A stretch of DNA of 64,000 nucleotides from Eutrophosalina sp902522775 (GTDB lineage Bacteria > Bacteroidota > Bacteroidia > Flavobacteriales > Flavobacteriaceae): NCBI GenBank assembly GCA_902522775.1, contig CABYWQ010000006.1:41223-105222 (forward strand). Reading direction: 5' to 3'. The notes under the pieces are model-generated. The model saw nothing but the letters and a program-made list of their open reading frames with translations, ran no database searches and was not told the DNA's origin. The position numbers and the translations under genes were made by a program. Position 1 is the first letter of the stretch; each line of letters begins with the position of its first letter. Shown here piece after piece: positions 19,409-27,581 of this stretch.

Positions 19409-20162
19409 TGTCAATTCACAAAATCTCAATATATGCTTAAGCAATAATTATGTTTGTTTAAAGATAGCAATTGAAAATTCAAATGAAATATTGTACAGTA
19501 ATTTAATTTTAGAAAAAGAAATTAAAACAGAATTTTTAAGTGATTTTTTAGAAAAAATTTTAGCTGATAAAAATATTTATGATAAAAGAATAGATGATGT
19601 TACGGTTCATTTTGATAATGATCTTTTTAGCTTTGTTCCTAATGATTTATTCGAAGAAAACCATAAAAAAGAATATTTAAAATATATTACAGAACTCAAA
19701 CAGGATGATTTTATCTCTCATGACTCAATCAACGAACTTAATATTAAAAATGTTTTTCTTCCATATGTTAATATTAATAATTTATTAATTAATAAATTTA
19801 AAGAAATTAACTACTTCCATTATAATTCAACCCTATTAAAAAAATTAGTAAATGAGAATAGTTGTTTCGAAGAAAAAGAAAACTTATTTTGTATCATTTC
19901 TTATAAAAAATTTAAAATTGTAATGTTTAAGAAGAATCGTCTTGTTTTTTTTAATTGCTTTAATTATGAAAACTCAATTGATATACTTTATTTTCTTCTA
20001 TCTGTATGTCAAAATTTAGATTTAAATCTAAACAAAATCAGTTTAAACTTAATTTTAAATTATAAGGTTGATAATCTGACTAGTGAATTAGATGGTTTTT
20101 TCACAAAAATTAGAATAATATTCAATTCAAATGAAAGTGATCAAAACTACATATTTACATAA
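19392..20162 (+). CDS. DUF3822 family protein
   Basis: About 256 residues from the ATG at 19392 (an upstream in-frame ATG at 19368 would overlap the previous gene by 41 bases). It matches what I remember of DUF3822: two similar halves with a short beta-strand start, FVPNDLF in the first half (residues about 75-81) and a second half with strands FCIISYKKFKIVMFK. A structure of a family member has been described as actin-like ATPase fold, but no phosphate loops are obvious here. Position directly before rsmD, with a one-base overlap, is the usual neighbourhood in Bacteroidota. Function unknown. Confidence 0.75.
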   Translation: MLKQDNVNSQNLNICLSNNYVCLKIAIENSNEILYSNLILEKEIKTEFLSDFLEKILADKNIYDKRIDDVTVHFDNDLFSFVPNDLFEENHKKEYLKYITELKQDDFISHDSINELNIKNVFLPYVNINNLLINKFKEINYFHYNSTLLKKLVNENSCFEEKENLFCIISYKKFKIVMFKKNRLVFFNCFNYENSIDILYFLLSVCQNLDLNLNKISLNLILNYKVDNLTSELDGFFTKIRIIFNSNESDQNYIFT

Positions 20163-20719
20163 TGAGAATTATCTCTGGAAAAAATGGAGGTCAAATTATA
20201 AATATTCCAAAAAAATTTAAATTAAGACCGACAACTGATCGATCGAAAGAAGGATTGTTCAATATAATTTCAAATTATTTTAATTATGAGAATTTGAATG
20301 TTTTAGATTTATTCTCTGGAACTGGAAACATAAGCTATGAGTTTGCTTCTAGAGGAACAAAAAATATTACTGTAGTCGATTCAAATGCTAGACATGTAAA
20401 ATTTATAAAATCTCAGTCTGAAAAATTCAATTTCAAATTTAATATTATAAAAACTGATGTCTTCAAGTATTTAAGGTCTTGTGATAATGATAATTTTAAT
20501 TATGATATTATATTTTCAGATCCTCCTTATGACCTAGATTTAAAAAAATATAAAGCTATTATTTATAAGATATTTGAATTTAAAATGCTTAAAAGTGATG
20601 GAATTATTATAATTGAACATTCCAATAAAATTAAACTTGATTCAATTAAAACATTCTACATGAAAAGAAAATATGGAAGTTGTTTTTTTAGTTTTTTTAA
20701 AAACTTAACTAATTCATAA
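20162..20719 (+). CDS. rsmD: 16S rRNA (guanine(966)-N2)-methyltransferase RsmD
   Basis: 185 residues, the usual size. N-terminal MRIISGKNGGQIINIP and LRPTTDRSKEGLFNII, SAM-binding motif I LDLFSGTGNISYEF, and the N-methyltransferase motif IV SDPPYDL are all present. It methylates G966 of 16S rRNA during 30S assembly. Last gene of the operon with the hypothetical protein and DUF3822. Confidence 0.95.
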   Translation: MRIISGKNGGQIINIPKKFKLRPTTDRSKEGLFNIISNYFNYENLNVLDLFSGTGNISYEFASRGTKNITVVDSNARHVKFIKSQSEKFNFKFNIIKTDVFKYLRSCDNDNFNYDIIFSDPPYDLDLKKYKAIIYKIFEFKMLKSDGIIIIEHSNKIKLDSIKTFYMKRKYGSCFFSFFKNLTNS

Positions 20720-20734
20720 TCAGTTAATTCTTTA

Positions 20735-20752
20735 TAAATATTTAAATATTTA
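20735..20752. terminator. AT-only 18-base palindrome between convergent genes
   Basis: A perfect palindrome TAAATATTTAAATATTTA lies in the 36-base gap between rsmD and the rhomboid gene. It contains no G or C, so as a hairpin it is weak; on the plus strand it is followed by a T-rich run. It may serve as a weak bidirectional terminator or be a chance product of base composition. Confidence 0.3.
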
Positions 20753-20755
20753 GTT

Positions 20756-21583
20756 TTATTTTTTTTTATCTTTATTCCCTGCCTTAAAAAGGTAGTTTTT
20801 TTCTTCCTTAGATAAACTATCATAACCTGATTCAGATATTTTATCTAAAATTTTATCAATTTTTTTTTGATCTATTTTTTCTAAATTTAAATTTTTCTTT
20901 CTTATTTTTTTATTCGATTTTAAAAATGATGAAAATAAAGATAAATCTAATCCTTGATAGTTATATTTTAACATTAAATACCCTGTTAACGCACCACCAA
21001 TGTGCGCAATGTGTCCTCCAGAATTTCCATTAGGAATTTGAATAATATCTAAAATCAATAAAAATATTGCTATATAAATTATTTTTATATCAATAATAAA
21101 AAATCTAATTCTCATGTTTGGATTGTATGATGATAAATAAAATAAAACAGCCATGACACCTGCAGATGCTCCAATCATTTGAGAAACATTTCCTCGAAAG
21201 ACTGGAAATATATTATAGCTAATTACATAAAATAATCCTCCAAATAAAATACCATTAAAAAAAACACGATAAATTAACTTGTCACCAAATATATTTTGTA
21301 ACATATTTCCAAAATAATAAAGCATCAACATGTTCCAAAAAAGATGATAAAACCCAGCATGAAAAAAACCATATGTAAAAATAGACCAAGGCTTAAAAAT
21401 TAGATTTTTAAGATCTGATTCTATTGTGAATAGAGAAACGATGTCAATACTATCAATATTGAACAAATGTAATATGGTTTTAATTATCAAGGGAAAAATA
21501 AAAACTATAGTATTAATTATTATAATTTTCTGAACAGAGTTAGAATTTCTATAATAGTTTTCTATTTTACTTATCAATTCCAT
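20756..21583 (-). CDS. rhomboid family intramembrane serine protease
   Basis: 275 residues with about six transmembrane helices. The catalytic serine is in IGASAGVMAVLF and the catalytic histidine in HIAHIGGALTGY, the GxSx...H dyad of rhomboids. The N-terminal His-Asn region reads FYHLFWNMLMLYYFG. A soluble basic tail (KNLNLEKIDQKKIDKILDKI) ends the protein and resembles the DUF6576 tail seen on some rhomboids. Overlaps the preceding rhomboid gene by ten bases. It cleaves transmembrane substrates in the inner membrane; substrates are unknown. Confidence 0.92.
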   Translation of the reverse strand: MELISKIENYYRNSNSVQKIIIINTIVFIFPLIIKTILHLFNIDSIDIVSLFTIESDLKNLIFKPWSIFTYGFFHAGFYHLFWNMLMLYYFGNMLQNIFGDKLIYRVFFNGILFGGLFYVISYNIFPVFRGNVSQMIGASAGVMAVLFYLSSYNPNMRIRFFIIDIKIIYIAIFLLILDIIQIPNGNSGGHIAHIGGALTGYLMLKYNYQGLDLSLFSSFLKSNKKIRKKNLNLEKIDQKKIDKILDKISESGYDSLSKEEKNYLFKAGNKDKKK

Positions 21584-22311
21584 CTTTTATCATTAAACTG
21601 GTTATTTTTCCAATACCACATGATTAAAAACCCTGTTAAAGCGCCACCGATATGTGCAAAGTGAGCAATTGGTCCAATTGAAGCAGAGGTGAAACCAAAA
21701 AATAAATCGCCCAATATTAATAAAGGGACTAGATACTTGGCTTTGATCGGTATAGGAGGAAAAAGCAACATCAATCTAGAGTTTGGAAACAAAAAAGCAA
21801 AAGCAACTACCACTCCATAAATTGCTCCTGAAGCACCAACCATGACTGCATTGTAATCAAAATACATTGAACTAAGACGGCCTTCAGAAATGAAATCAAG
21901 CAATGATGTATTATATGAGCCAGTTTTTAATATATTGTTAACATCCTGAATTGATAAGCCATAACCTAATAATTCCGATGTTACAGATTCTATGTTAATA
22001 TAATAAGCTGTTAACTGAAATAAAGCAGCCCCTACTCCAGATGAAATATAAAAAAAAATAAATTTATTATTTCCCCAAACAGTCACTAATGTTGATCCAA
22101 ACATCCAAAGAGCAATCATGTTAAAAAGAATGTGCCCTACACTACCATGCATGAACATGTGTGTTAAAATTTGAGAAATTATAAATTTATCGTTTTTAAA
22201 ATAATGTAATGACATAATATCATTACTTAATTCAGATGAGAACTGAGTTCCAACAAAAAAAATTAAATTAATTGCAATTAAGTGTATAACTATTCTTGGT
22301 GTCGATCTCAT
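21574..22311 (-). CDS. rhomboid family intramembrane serine protease
   Basis: 245 residues, six predicted transmembrane helices. Catalytic Ser in MVGASGAIYGVV and His in HFAHIGGALTGF; HILFNMIALWMFG carries the conserved HxxxN. It differs from its neighbour in loops and lacks the basic tail, so the two are diverged paralogues. The start ATG overlaps the mutL stop as ATGA. Tandem rhomboid genes behind mutL are a familiar flavobacterial order. Confidence 0.93.
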   Translation of the reverse strand: MRSTPRIVIHLIAINLIFFVGTQFSSELSNDIMSLHYFKNDKFIISQILTHMFMHGSVGHILFNMIALWMFGSTLVTVWGNNKFIFFYISSGVGAALFQLTAYYINIESVTSELLGYGLSIQDVNNILKTGSYNTSLLDFISEGRLSSMYFDYNAVMVGASGAIYGVVVAFAFLFPNSRLMLLFPPIPIKAKYLVPLLILGDLFFGFTSASIGPIAHFAHIGGALTGFLIMWYWKNNQFNDKRWN

Positions 22312-24053
22312 TTAAATATTTTTTTTAAATAATCTAAATCTATTGTATGAAAAATCTTTTTCTTATCTGGACAAAGACTACTTTCAGCACATGCAAAAAG
22401 CTGATTTATTAGTTCTTCTTGTTCGAGTCTACTAGATTTTATTTTTTTTAATAATGATTTTGACTTTGCCATCAACTTTGAAAGATAATCGTTTAAACTG
22501 GAAGAAGTTTTTTTATAATTCAGTATTTGATTCTCTAATAATTCTTCAAACAACAGGTCTATTAAATCATGATCAAAACTAGGATGAACCCCATCTAATT
22601 CTAATTTATTTATGTCAAATACTGAAAAACTAAATCCTAAATGTATTAACTGATCTTTTACTGAACTTAATATTCTAAGCTCAGATTTATTATAATCTAG
22701 TCTAATAGGGAACATTAGTTTTTGCGAAAAATTATTATTATTAGAAATTTCTTTAAGAAATCTTTCATAAAAAACTCTATATCGAGCCCTTTTCATATCA
22801 ATTATAACTAAATCACTTCTAGTTTTTGTTATTACGAACCTATCGGATAAATTAAAATGGCTAATAATACATTGATCATTTTTATTATCATCAAAAATAT
22901 TAATATCTGATTTGAATTCATGACTAATATGAGAATCAATATTTTTTTCGTTATTTATTTTTAAAAATGGGTTAAAATCTTTGTTAAAATCAACAGACGG
23001 AGGTGTAATTTTTTTATTTAAACTTAGGTTAGATAAATTGACATTATTAGAAAAATCAATATTTGGCATAATATTAAACTTACCTAAACTATGTCTTACA
23101 GAAGATCGAATAATTGCATAAATTGATTTTTCATCTTCAAATTTAACCTCAGTTTTTGTTGGATGGACATTAACATCAATAGAACATTCAGGAACATCGA
23201 GAAAAATAAAATAGGATGGCTGATTTTCTTCTGCAGTCAATCCATCATACGATTTAGCAATTGAGTGATTCAAATAACTACTCTTGACAAACCTTTTATT
23301 AACAAACAAGTATTGATATTTTCTAGATTTATTTAAATATTCTGGTTTGTAAATAAAACCATCAATTTTAGCTATTGGAGTTTCTTCAAAAATTTTTACA
23401 ATTTTGTTATCAATTGATTTTCCAAAAATTCTATTAATCCTCTCTTTTAAGTTTGATGGATTTAACGAGTAAATATGCCTTCCATTGTGTTTAATAGAAA
23501 AGCTTGTATCGAAGTGACTGATTGACAAACGAACAAATTCTTCAATTATATGTCTCAGCTCAACATTCTCAGATTTTAAAAACTTTCTCCTTGCTGGAAC
23601 ATTATAAAATAAATTTTGTACCGAAATTAAAGTGCCTTTCAATCCAGATTCCTCATATTGATTAACTTTTGCTCCATTTTCAACTTTTATTACATTTCTT
23701 ACACCTTTGTTGTTATTAGAGCTAGATATCTTCATTTTTGAAACTGACCCAATACTTGACAATGCTTCGCCTCTGAAGCCTTTAGTAGATAGCTTGAGCA
23801 AATCTTCAGACTTAAAAATTTTTGATGTAGTATGTTTTTTGTAACATAATTTAACATCGTTAAGATTCATTCCACTTCCATTGTCATTAACCTGAATGAA
23901 TGATTTACCTGAGTCAATTATAGTGACTTCAACTGAGTCAGCACCTGAGTCTAAAGAATTTTCGATTAACTCTTTAACAACAGATGAAGGCCTTTGAACA
24001 ACCTCGCCGGCAGCAATCTTGTTAATCACATCATATTCTAACTCTCTTATCAT
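22308..24053 (-). CDS. mutL: DNA mismatch repair protein MutL
   Basis: 581 residues. The GHKL ATPase domain is complete: KIAAGEVVQRP, ELIENSLDSGAD, DNGSGMN, TKGFRGEALSSIG and NVHPTKTEVKF. The C-terminal dimerisation domain (about 385-581) is odd: where endonuclease MutLs have DQHAxxE it reads DMKRARYR, and the CPHGRP site reads CPDKKK, so the nicking centre appears lost. It works with MutS in mismatch repair. Second gene of an operon with the small membrane protein and two rhomboids. Confidence 0.95.
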   Translation of the reverse strand: MIRELEYDVINKIAAGEVVQRPSSVVKELIENSLDSGADSVEVTIIDSGKSFIQVNDNGSGMNLNDVKLCYKKHTTSKIFKSEDLLKLSTKGFRGEALSSIGSVSKMKISSSNNNKGVRNVIKVENGAKVNQYEESGLKGTLISVQNLFYNVPARRKFLKSENVELRHIIEEFVRLSISHFDTSFSIKHNGRHIYSLNPSNLKERINRIFGKSIDNKIVKIFEETPIAKIDGFIYKPEYLNKSRKYQYLFVNKRFVKSSYLNHSIAKSYDGLTAEENQPSYFIFLDVPECSIDVNVHPTKTEVKFEDEKSIYAIIRSSVRHSLGKFNIMPNIDFSNNVNLSNLSLNKKITPPSVDFNKDFNPFLKINNEKNIDSHISHEFKSDINIFDDNKNDQCIISHFNLSDRFVITKTRSDLVIIDMKRARYRVFYERFLKEISNNNNFSQKLMFPIRLDYNKSELRILSSVKDQLIHLGFSFSVFDINKLELDGVHPSFDHDLIDLLFEELLENQILNYKKTSSSLNDYLSKLMAKSKSLLKKIKSSRLEQEELINQLFACAESSLCPDKKKIFHTIDLDYLKKIFK

Positions 24054-24054
24054 A

Positions 24055-24342
24055 TCAATTTAAAAAAATTGAAATATCAAAATCTATTATATATAAAAAA
24101 ATAAACACTAATAAAATAACAATGGCTATTATCTTCTTAGAAAAAAGGGAATTACTTCTATTCCTGGATCTAAGTCTTGCTTCACTCCATGAATTAGATT
24201 TGTCATAAATGCCTCTAATTTCCTTGTTTTTTGAGTATGCAGAATCAAATTCATAAATATTCGATGATTGCTCAGCTTTAGAGTACCTGGGTGAATATCT
24301 AAATTTTTTATTTTTTTTGAGTTTAAATATATTTAATTTCAA
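24055..24342 (-). CDS. small single-pass membrane protein upstream of mutL
   Basis: 95 residues: a basic N-terminus with the motif KKFRYSPRYSK, a polar region, and one C-terminal transmembrane helix (IIAIVILLVFIFLYII). Proteins with the FxYSPRYxK motif in this place are often called 'riboflavin synthase subunit beta' in flavobacterial genomes; nothing in this sequence supports an enzyme, and that name looks like an error carried over from a neighbouring ribH. One base from mutL. Function unknown. Confidence 0.75.
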   Translation of the reverse strand: MKLNIFKLKKNKKFRYSPRYSKAEQSSNIYEFDSAYSKNKEIRGIYDKSNSWSEARLRSRNRSNSLFSKKIIAIVILLVFIFLYIIDFDISIFLN

Positions 24343-24414
24343 ATCTGTAATTTTTGATTATAAATTTACTAAAAATGATATCAATAATGAGTTAATTCTT
24401 CTTAAAGTAATGCC

Positions 24415-24422
24415 TATCTTTG
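24415..24422 (+). promoter_or_regulatory. -7 promoter box of the DHH phosphoesterase operon
   Basis: TATCTTTG matches TAnnTTTG, with a GTTAATT element at -33 distance (gap about 20). The ATG at 24433 lies only ten bases after the box, so the predicted leader is about six nucleotides. Confidence 0.6.
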
Positions 24423-24432
24423 AGCCAAATTA

Positions 24433-25434
24433 ATGGAAAAAAAAATTATAGCATTAAATAAGTTATTAGAGCAAAGTAAAAAACTCTCCATTATTGCACA
24501 TCAAAACCCTGATGGAGATGCTATAGGAAGTTCTCTGGCTATTTATCATTATTTTAAAAGACTTGGTCTAAATAGTAATGTTATTACTCCAAACATACAT
24601 CCATCATTCCTTAATTGGATACCTGGAATAGATCAAATAAATATTTATGAAAAAAACCCTTTAAAGTCTTCAAAAATAATATCTGAATCTGATGTAATTT
24701 TTACAATGGATTTTAATAGTCTTGACAGATGTGGTGAATTATCGAAAAAAATAAAAGATAAGGACAAAATAGTAATGATTGATCACCATCAACTTCCTGA
24801 AGATTATGCAGTTGTTAATTTCTCATATCCAAAAATAAGCTCTACATGTGAAATTGTTTATAATATTATTGAAAATTCGGGTAAATTGAATCTTATTAAC
24901 AAAGAGATTGCTACTTGCATATACTTGGGAATGATGACAGATACTGGATCGTTTCAGTACAATGGTGTTAACAGCAAAACATTTAAAATTGTATCTGATC
25001 TTCTAAAAAAAGACATTAAACAATCTGATATTTACAACAAAATCTATAATGAAAACAATATAAGTAAATTGAAACTTCTTGGAAAAGCACTTAGTAATTT
25101 ACATATTATTAAAGAAAGCCAAACCACTTACATGTATTTAAAAAGAGATAACCTAGCTGGTTCAAATTATGAAAAGGGAGATACCGAAGGTATAGTGAAC
25201 TATGGTTTATCATTGAAAAAAATAGAATTTTCTGCAATTTTTATTGAAGATTTAGAGAACAAAAATCTAATAAAAATTTCTTTTAGGTCTAAAAATAATT
25301 TTCCTTGTAATAAATTTGCAAAAGAAAATTTTGATGGTGGCGGTCATATTAATGCTGCTGGAGGAATGTATAAAGGTAAAATTGAAAACGCTATACTAAA
25401 ATTTAAAGAAAAATTAAAAAAATTTAAATCATAA
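24433..25434 (+). CDS. DHH/DHHA1 phosphoesterase, NrnA-like (oligoribonuclease / pAp phosphatase)
   Basis: 333 residues. DHH-family motifs in order: HQNPDGDAIGSSLA (residues 23-36), MDFNSLDRCG, the name-giving DHHQLP, GMMTDTGSFQ, and the DHHA1 signature GGGHINAAGG near the C-terminus. The family degrades nanoRNA (2-5 nt) and dephosphorylates 3'-phosphoadenosine 5'-phosphate with Mn2+ in the cytoplasm. It is the first gene of a likely operon with the cyclophilin-FKBP lipoprotein (3-base gap). Confidence 0.9.
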   Translation: MEKKIIALNKLLEQSKKLSIIAHQNPDGDAIGSSLAIYHYFKRLGLNSNVITPNIHPSFLNWIPGIDQINIYEKNPLKSSKIISESDVIFTMDFNSLDRCGELSKKIKDKDKIVMIDHHQLPEDYAVVNFSYPKISSTCEIVYNIIENSGKLNLINKEIATCIYLGMMTDTGSFQYNGVNSKTFKIVSDLLKKDIKQSDIYNKIYNENNISKLKLLGKALSNLHIIKESQTTYMYLKRDNLAGSNYEKGDTEGIVNYGLSLKKIEFSAIFIEDLENKNLIKISFRSKNNFPCNKFAKENFDGGGHINAAGGMYKGKIENAILKFKEKLKKFKS

Positions 25435-25437
25435 AAA

Positions 25438-26514
25438 ATGATAAAAAATTATATAATCTTATTATTACTAACTATTAATATTTCATGTAAAATGTCAAAT
25501 AATGATGATAACGCAACGATTAGCGCACTAATCAAAACAAATAAAGGAGATATAACCACCAAATTATTTTTTAAAAAAACCCCTGTAACTGTCGCAAATT
25601 TCATTTCTTTATCTGAGGGAAATAATAAAGAAGTTAGTGAACAATATAAAGGTAAAAAATATTATAATGGATTAACTTTTCATAGGGTAATTCCAGATTT
25701 TATGATTCAAGGTGGTGATCCATCTGCTACTGGCTCTGGTTCACCTGGTTATTCGTTTAAGGACGAAATTGTTGATGATTTAAAACATGACTCTCCAGGA
25801 ATATTATCAATGGCAAACGCGGGACCGGGCACTAATGGAAGTCAATTTTTTATAACACACAAAGATACTCCATGGCTTGATGGTTTACATACAGTTTTTG
25901 GTAAAGTAATTAAAGGTAAAGACGTTGTAGATTTAATTGAGCAGGGAGATTCAATAATTAGTATATTAATTGAAAGAGAAGGAAAGAGCGCTAAAAATTT
26001 TAATGCCTCAAAAATTTTCTCAAATCACTTTAAAGAAGAAGAAAAGATTAAGAAAGAAAAAGAAAAAAAATTTTTAAAATTAAAAAAAGATACTTCTGTT
26101 GAACATAATAATTTAAAGTTAAAAGCTTTAGAAACCGAAACAGGGCTAAAATACCATATAAACTACACAAATAATGGTGAAAATGTTGATGAAAATAAAA
26201 CAATTTTCACTCATTATGCTGTCTATTTTGAAGACGGAACTTTACTAGATACTTCAATTATTAGTATTGCTGAAAAATTTAATCAAGTAAATATGCAAAG
26301 AAAAAACGCAGGCGGATATACGCCCATAGAAGCTAAAGTCGGAGCTAAAGATATGATGATATCTGGTTTTAAAGAAGGTTTAAAATTACTTAAGATTGGA
26401 GACAAGGCTACTCTTTTTTTACCATATTTTTTAGCATATGGTGAAACTGAATCAAGAGGAATACCTGCAAAATCAAATTTAATTTTTGAAGTTGAAATTG
26501 TTGATCAAAAATAA
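25438..26514 (+). CDS. lipoprotein peptidyl-prolyl isomerase: cyclophilin fused to FKBP
   Basis: 358 residues. A lipoprotein signal ends in the lipobox NISC (Cys17). Residues about 28-175 are a cyclophilin domain (FHRVIPDFMIQGGD, NGSQFFITH, LDGLHTVFGKV). A charged linker (about 185-225) leads to an FKBP domain (about 235-358: FTHYAVYFEDGTLLDTS, FKEGLKLLKIGDKATLFLP, ENESRGIP-like GETESRGIP). Both isomerase folds are in one periplasmic lipid-anchored chaperone, likely helping proline-limited folding of envelope proteins. Confidence 0.92.
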   Translation: MIKNYIILLLLTINISCKMSNNDDNATISALIKTNKGDITTKLFFKKTPVTVANFISLSEGNNKEVSEQYKGKKYYNGLTFHRVIPDFMIQGGDPSATGSGSPGYSFKDEIVDDLKHDSPGILSMANAGPGTNGSQFFITHKDTPWLDGLHTVFGKVIKGKDVVDLIEQGDSIISILIEREGKSAKNFNASKIFSNHFKEEEKIKKEKEKKFLKLKKDTSVEHNNLKLKALETETGLKYHINYTNNGENVDENKTIFTHYAVYFEDGTLLDTSIISIAEKFNQVNMQRKNAGGYTPIEAKVGAKDMMISGFKEGLKLLKIGDKATLFLPYFLAYGETESRGIPAKSNLIFEVEIVDQK

Positions 26515-26516
26515 AA

Positions 26517-27581
26517 ATGAATACAGTCAAGATTAAGAGAGTTTTTGAATGTCTTTTAATTTTTGTATTTGTACTTGTTATTTATTTTAAAAATTTTGGC
26601 AGTGATTATTCCACTACTATATTTGAGGGTTATTATTCTTATTGGGTATTAATTATTTCAACTATCACTAATTTATTACACATAAATATTGGTGATATCC
26701 TTTATTTTATAACTTTTCCTCTTGTTTTTTATTATTTGTCAAAATCTAAAACAAGAAGATTTTTTTTGTATAGACTATTTTTAACTATAATTTTTATATA
26801 CTCATGGTTTTACTTGAGTTGGGGGTTCAACTACGGTAAATTACCAATAGTTAGAAGCGTTGACTATAAATACAACATTAATGAACTGTCAGAAACAACA
26901 GATTTTTATATTGACAAAATAAACAATAATCATATTAAACTGCTATTAGACGAATCTAAAAAATTAGTTATTCAAAGTTCCTTTGAAGAAATAGTAAATG
27001 AATGTAAAAAATCATTTGAGAAATTAGATTATGAAAATTTTAATATTAAAAAACTTAAAGTAAATAAATCTTATTTTTCTAAAGTTCTTTCATACATGGG
27101 TTTTTCTGGATATATAAACCCTTTTACAATTGAAGCAAATATTAATTCTAGAATCCCAATCATTTCATACCCATCCACAATATCTCACGAAATTGCACAT
27201 CAAATTGGATATGCAAGTGAAAATGAAGCAAATTATATTGGAATTTTATCAAATCAAATATCTTCTAATTTAGAGATAAATTATTCAGGAAATTTAATTG
27301 CATTACAATATCTTTTGAGCGAATTATATTATTTAAATGAAAATTTATATTCAGAAAAAATAAAAAAAATAAGAAAAGGAATTTTAAAAAATATTGAAGA
27401 GAAAAGAGAGTTTAGTAAAAAATATAAAAATCCTTTTGAAGATGTGTTTAAAAAAATTTATGATTTTTATTTAAAAAATAACAACCAATCACAAGGAATA
27501 AAATCCTATGGACTGGTTGTTAACTTACTAATTTACGATTATCAATCTAAAATTATAGACCCAGAATCTCCCTCAACCTGA
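26517..27581 (+). CDS. DUF3810 family protein, membrane protein with HExxH motif
   Basis: 354 residues. Three N-terminal transmembrane helices (about residues 10-30, 45-75 and 85-105, the last ending FYLSWGFNYGKLP), then a soluble domain with SHEIAHQIGYASENEAN at about residue 220: a HExxH zinc motif with a downstream ENEAN that could give the third ligand. That makes a membrane-bound metallopeptidase likely, though activity is inference. Its last 40 bases overlap the convergent BNR-repeat gene, and a terminator hairpin for that gene lies inside this coding sequence. Confidence 0.82.
   Translation: MNTVKIKRVFECLLIFVFVLVIYFKNFGSDYSTTIFEGYYSYWVLIISTITNLLHINIGDILYFITFPLVFYYLSKSKTRRFFLYRLFLTIIFIYSWFYLSWGFNYGKLPIVRSVDYKYNINELSETTDFYIDKINNNHIKLLLDESKKLVIQSSFEEIVNECKKSFEKLDYENFNIKKLKVNKSYFSKVLSYMGFSGYINPFTIEANINSRIPIISYPSTISHEIAHQIGYASENEANYIGILSNQISSNLEINYSGNLIALQYLLSELYYLNENLYSEKIKKIRKGILKNIEEKREFSKKYKNPFEDVFKKIYDFYLKNNNQSQGIKSYGLVVNLLIYDYQSKIIDPESPST
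27473..27522 (-). terminator. rho-independent terminator of the BNR-repeat gene, inside DUF3810 coding sequence
   Basis: Nine-base arms TAACAACCA (27479-27487) and TGGTTGTTA (27514-27522) pair perfectly, with a nested AGGA/TCCT stem in the loop. On the minus strand the hairpin is followed directly by a T run (TTTTTTAAAT), and it begins 20 bases past the BNR gene's stop. The reverse orientation lacks a good T run. Confidence 0.7.

Noticed and set aside
24055..24342. Riboflavin synthase beta subunit for the small protein upstream of mutL
   Set aside because: It has one transmembrane helix, 95 residues and no lumazine synthase features; the label seems to be an annotation error passed among genomes.
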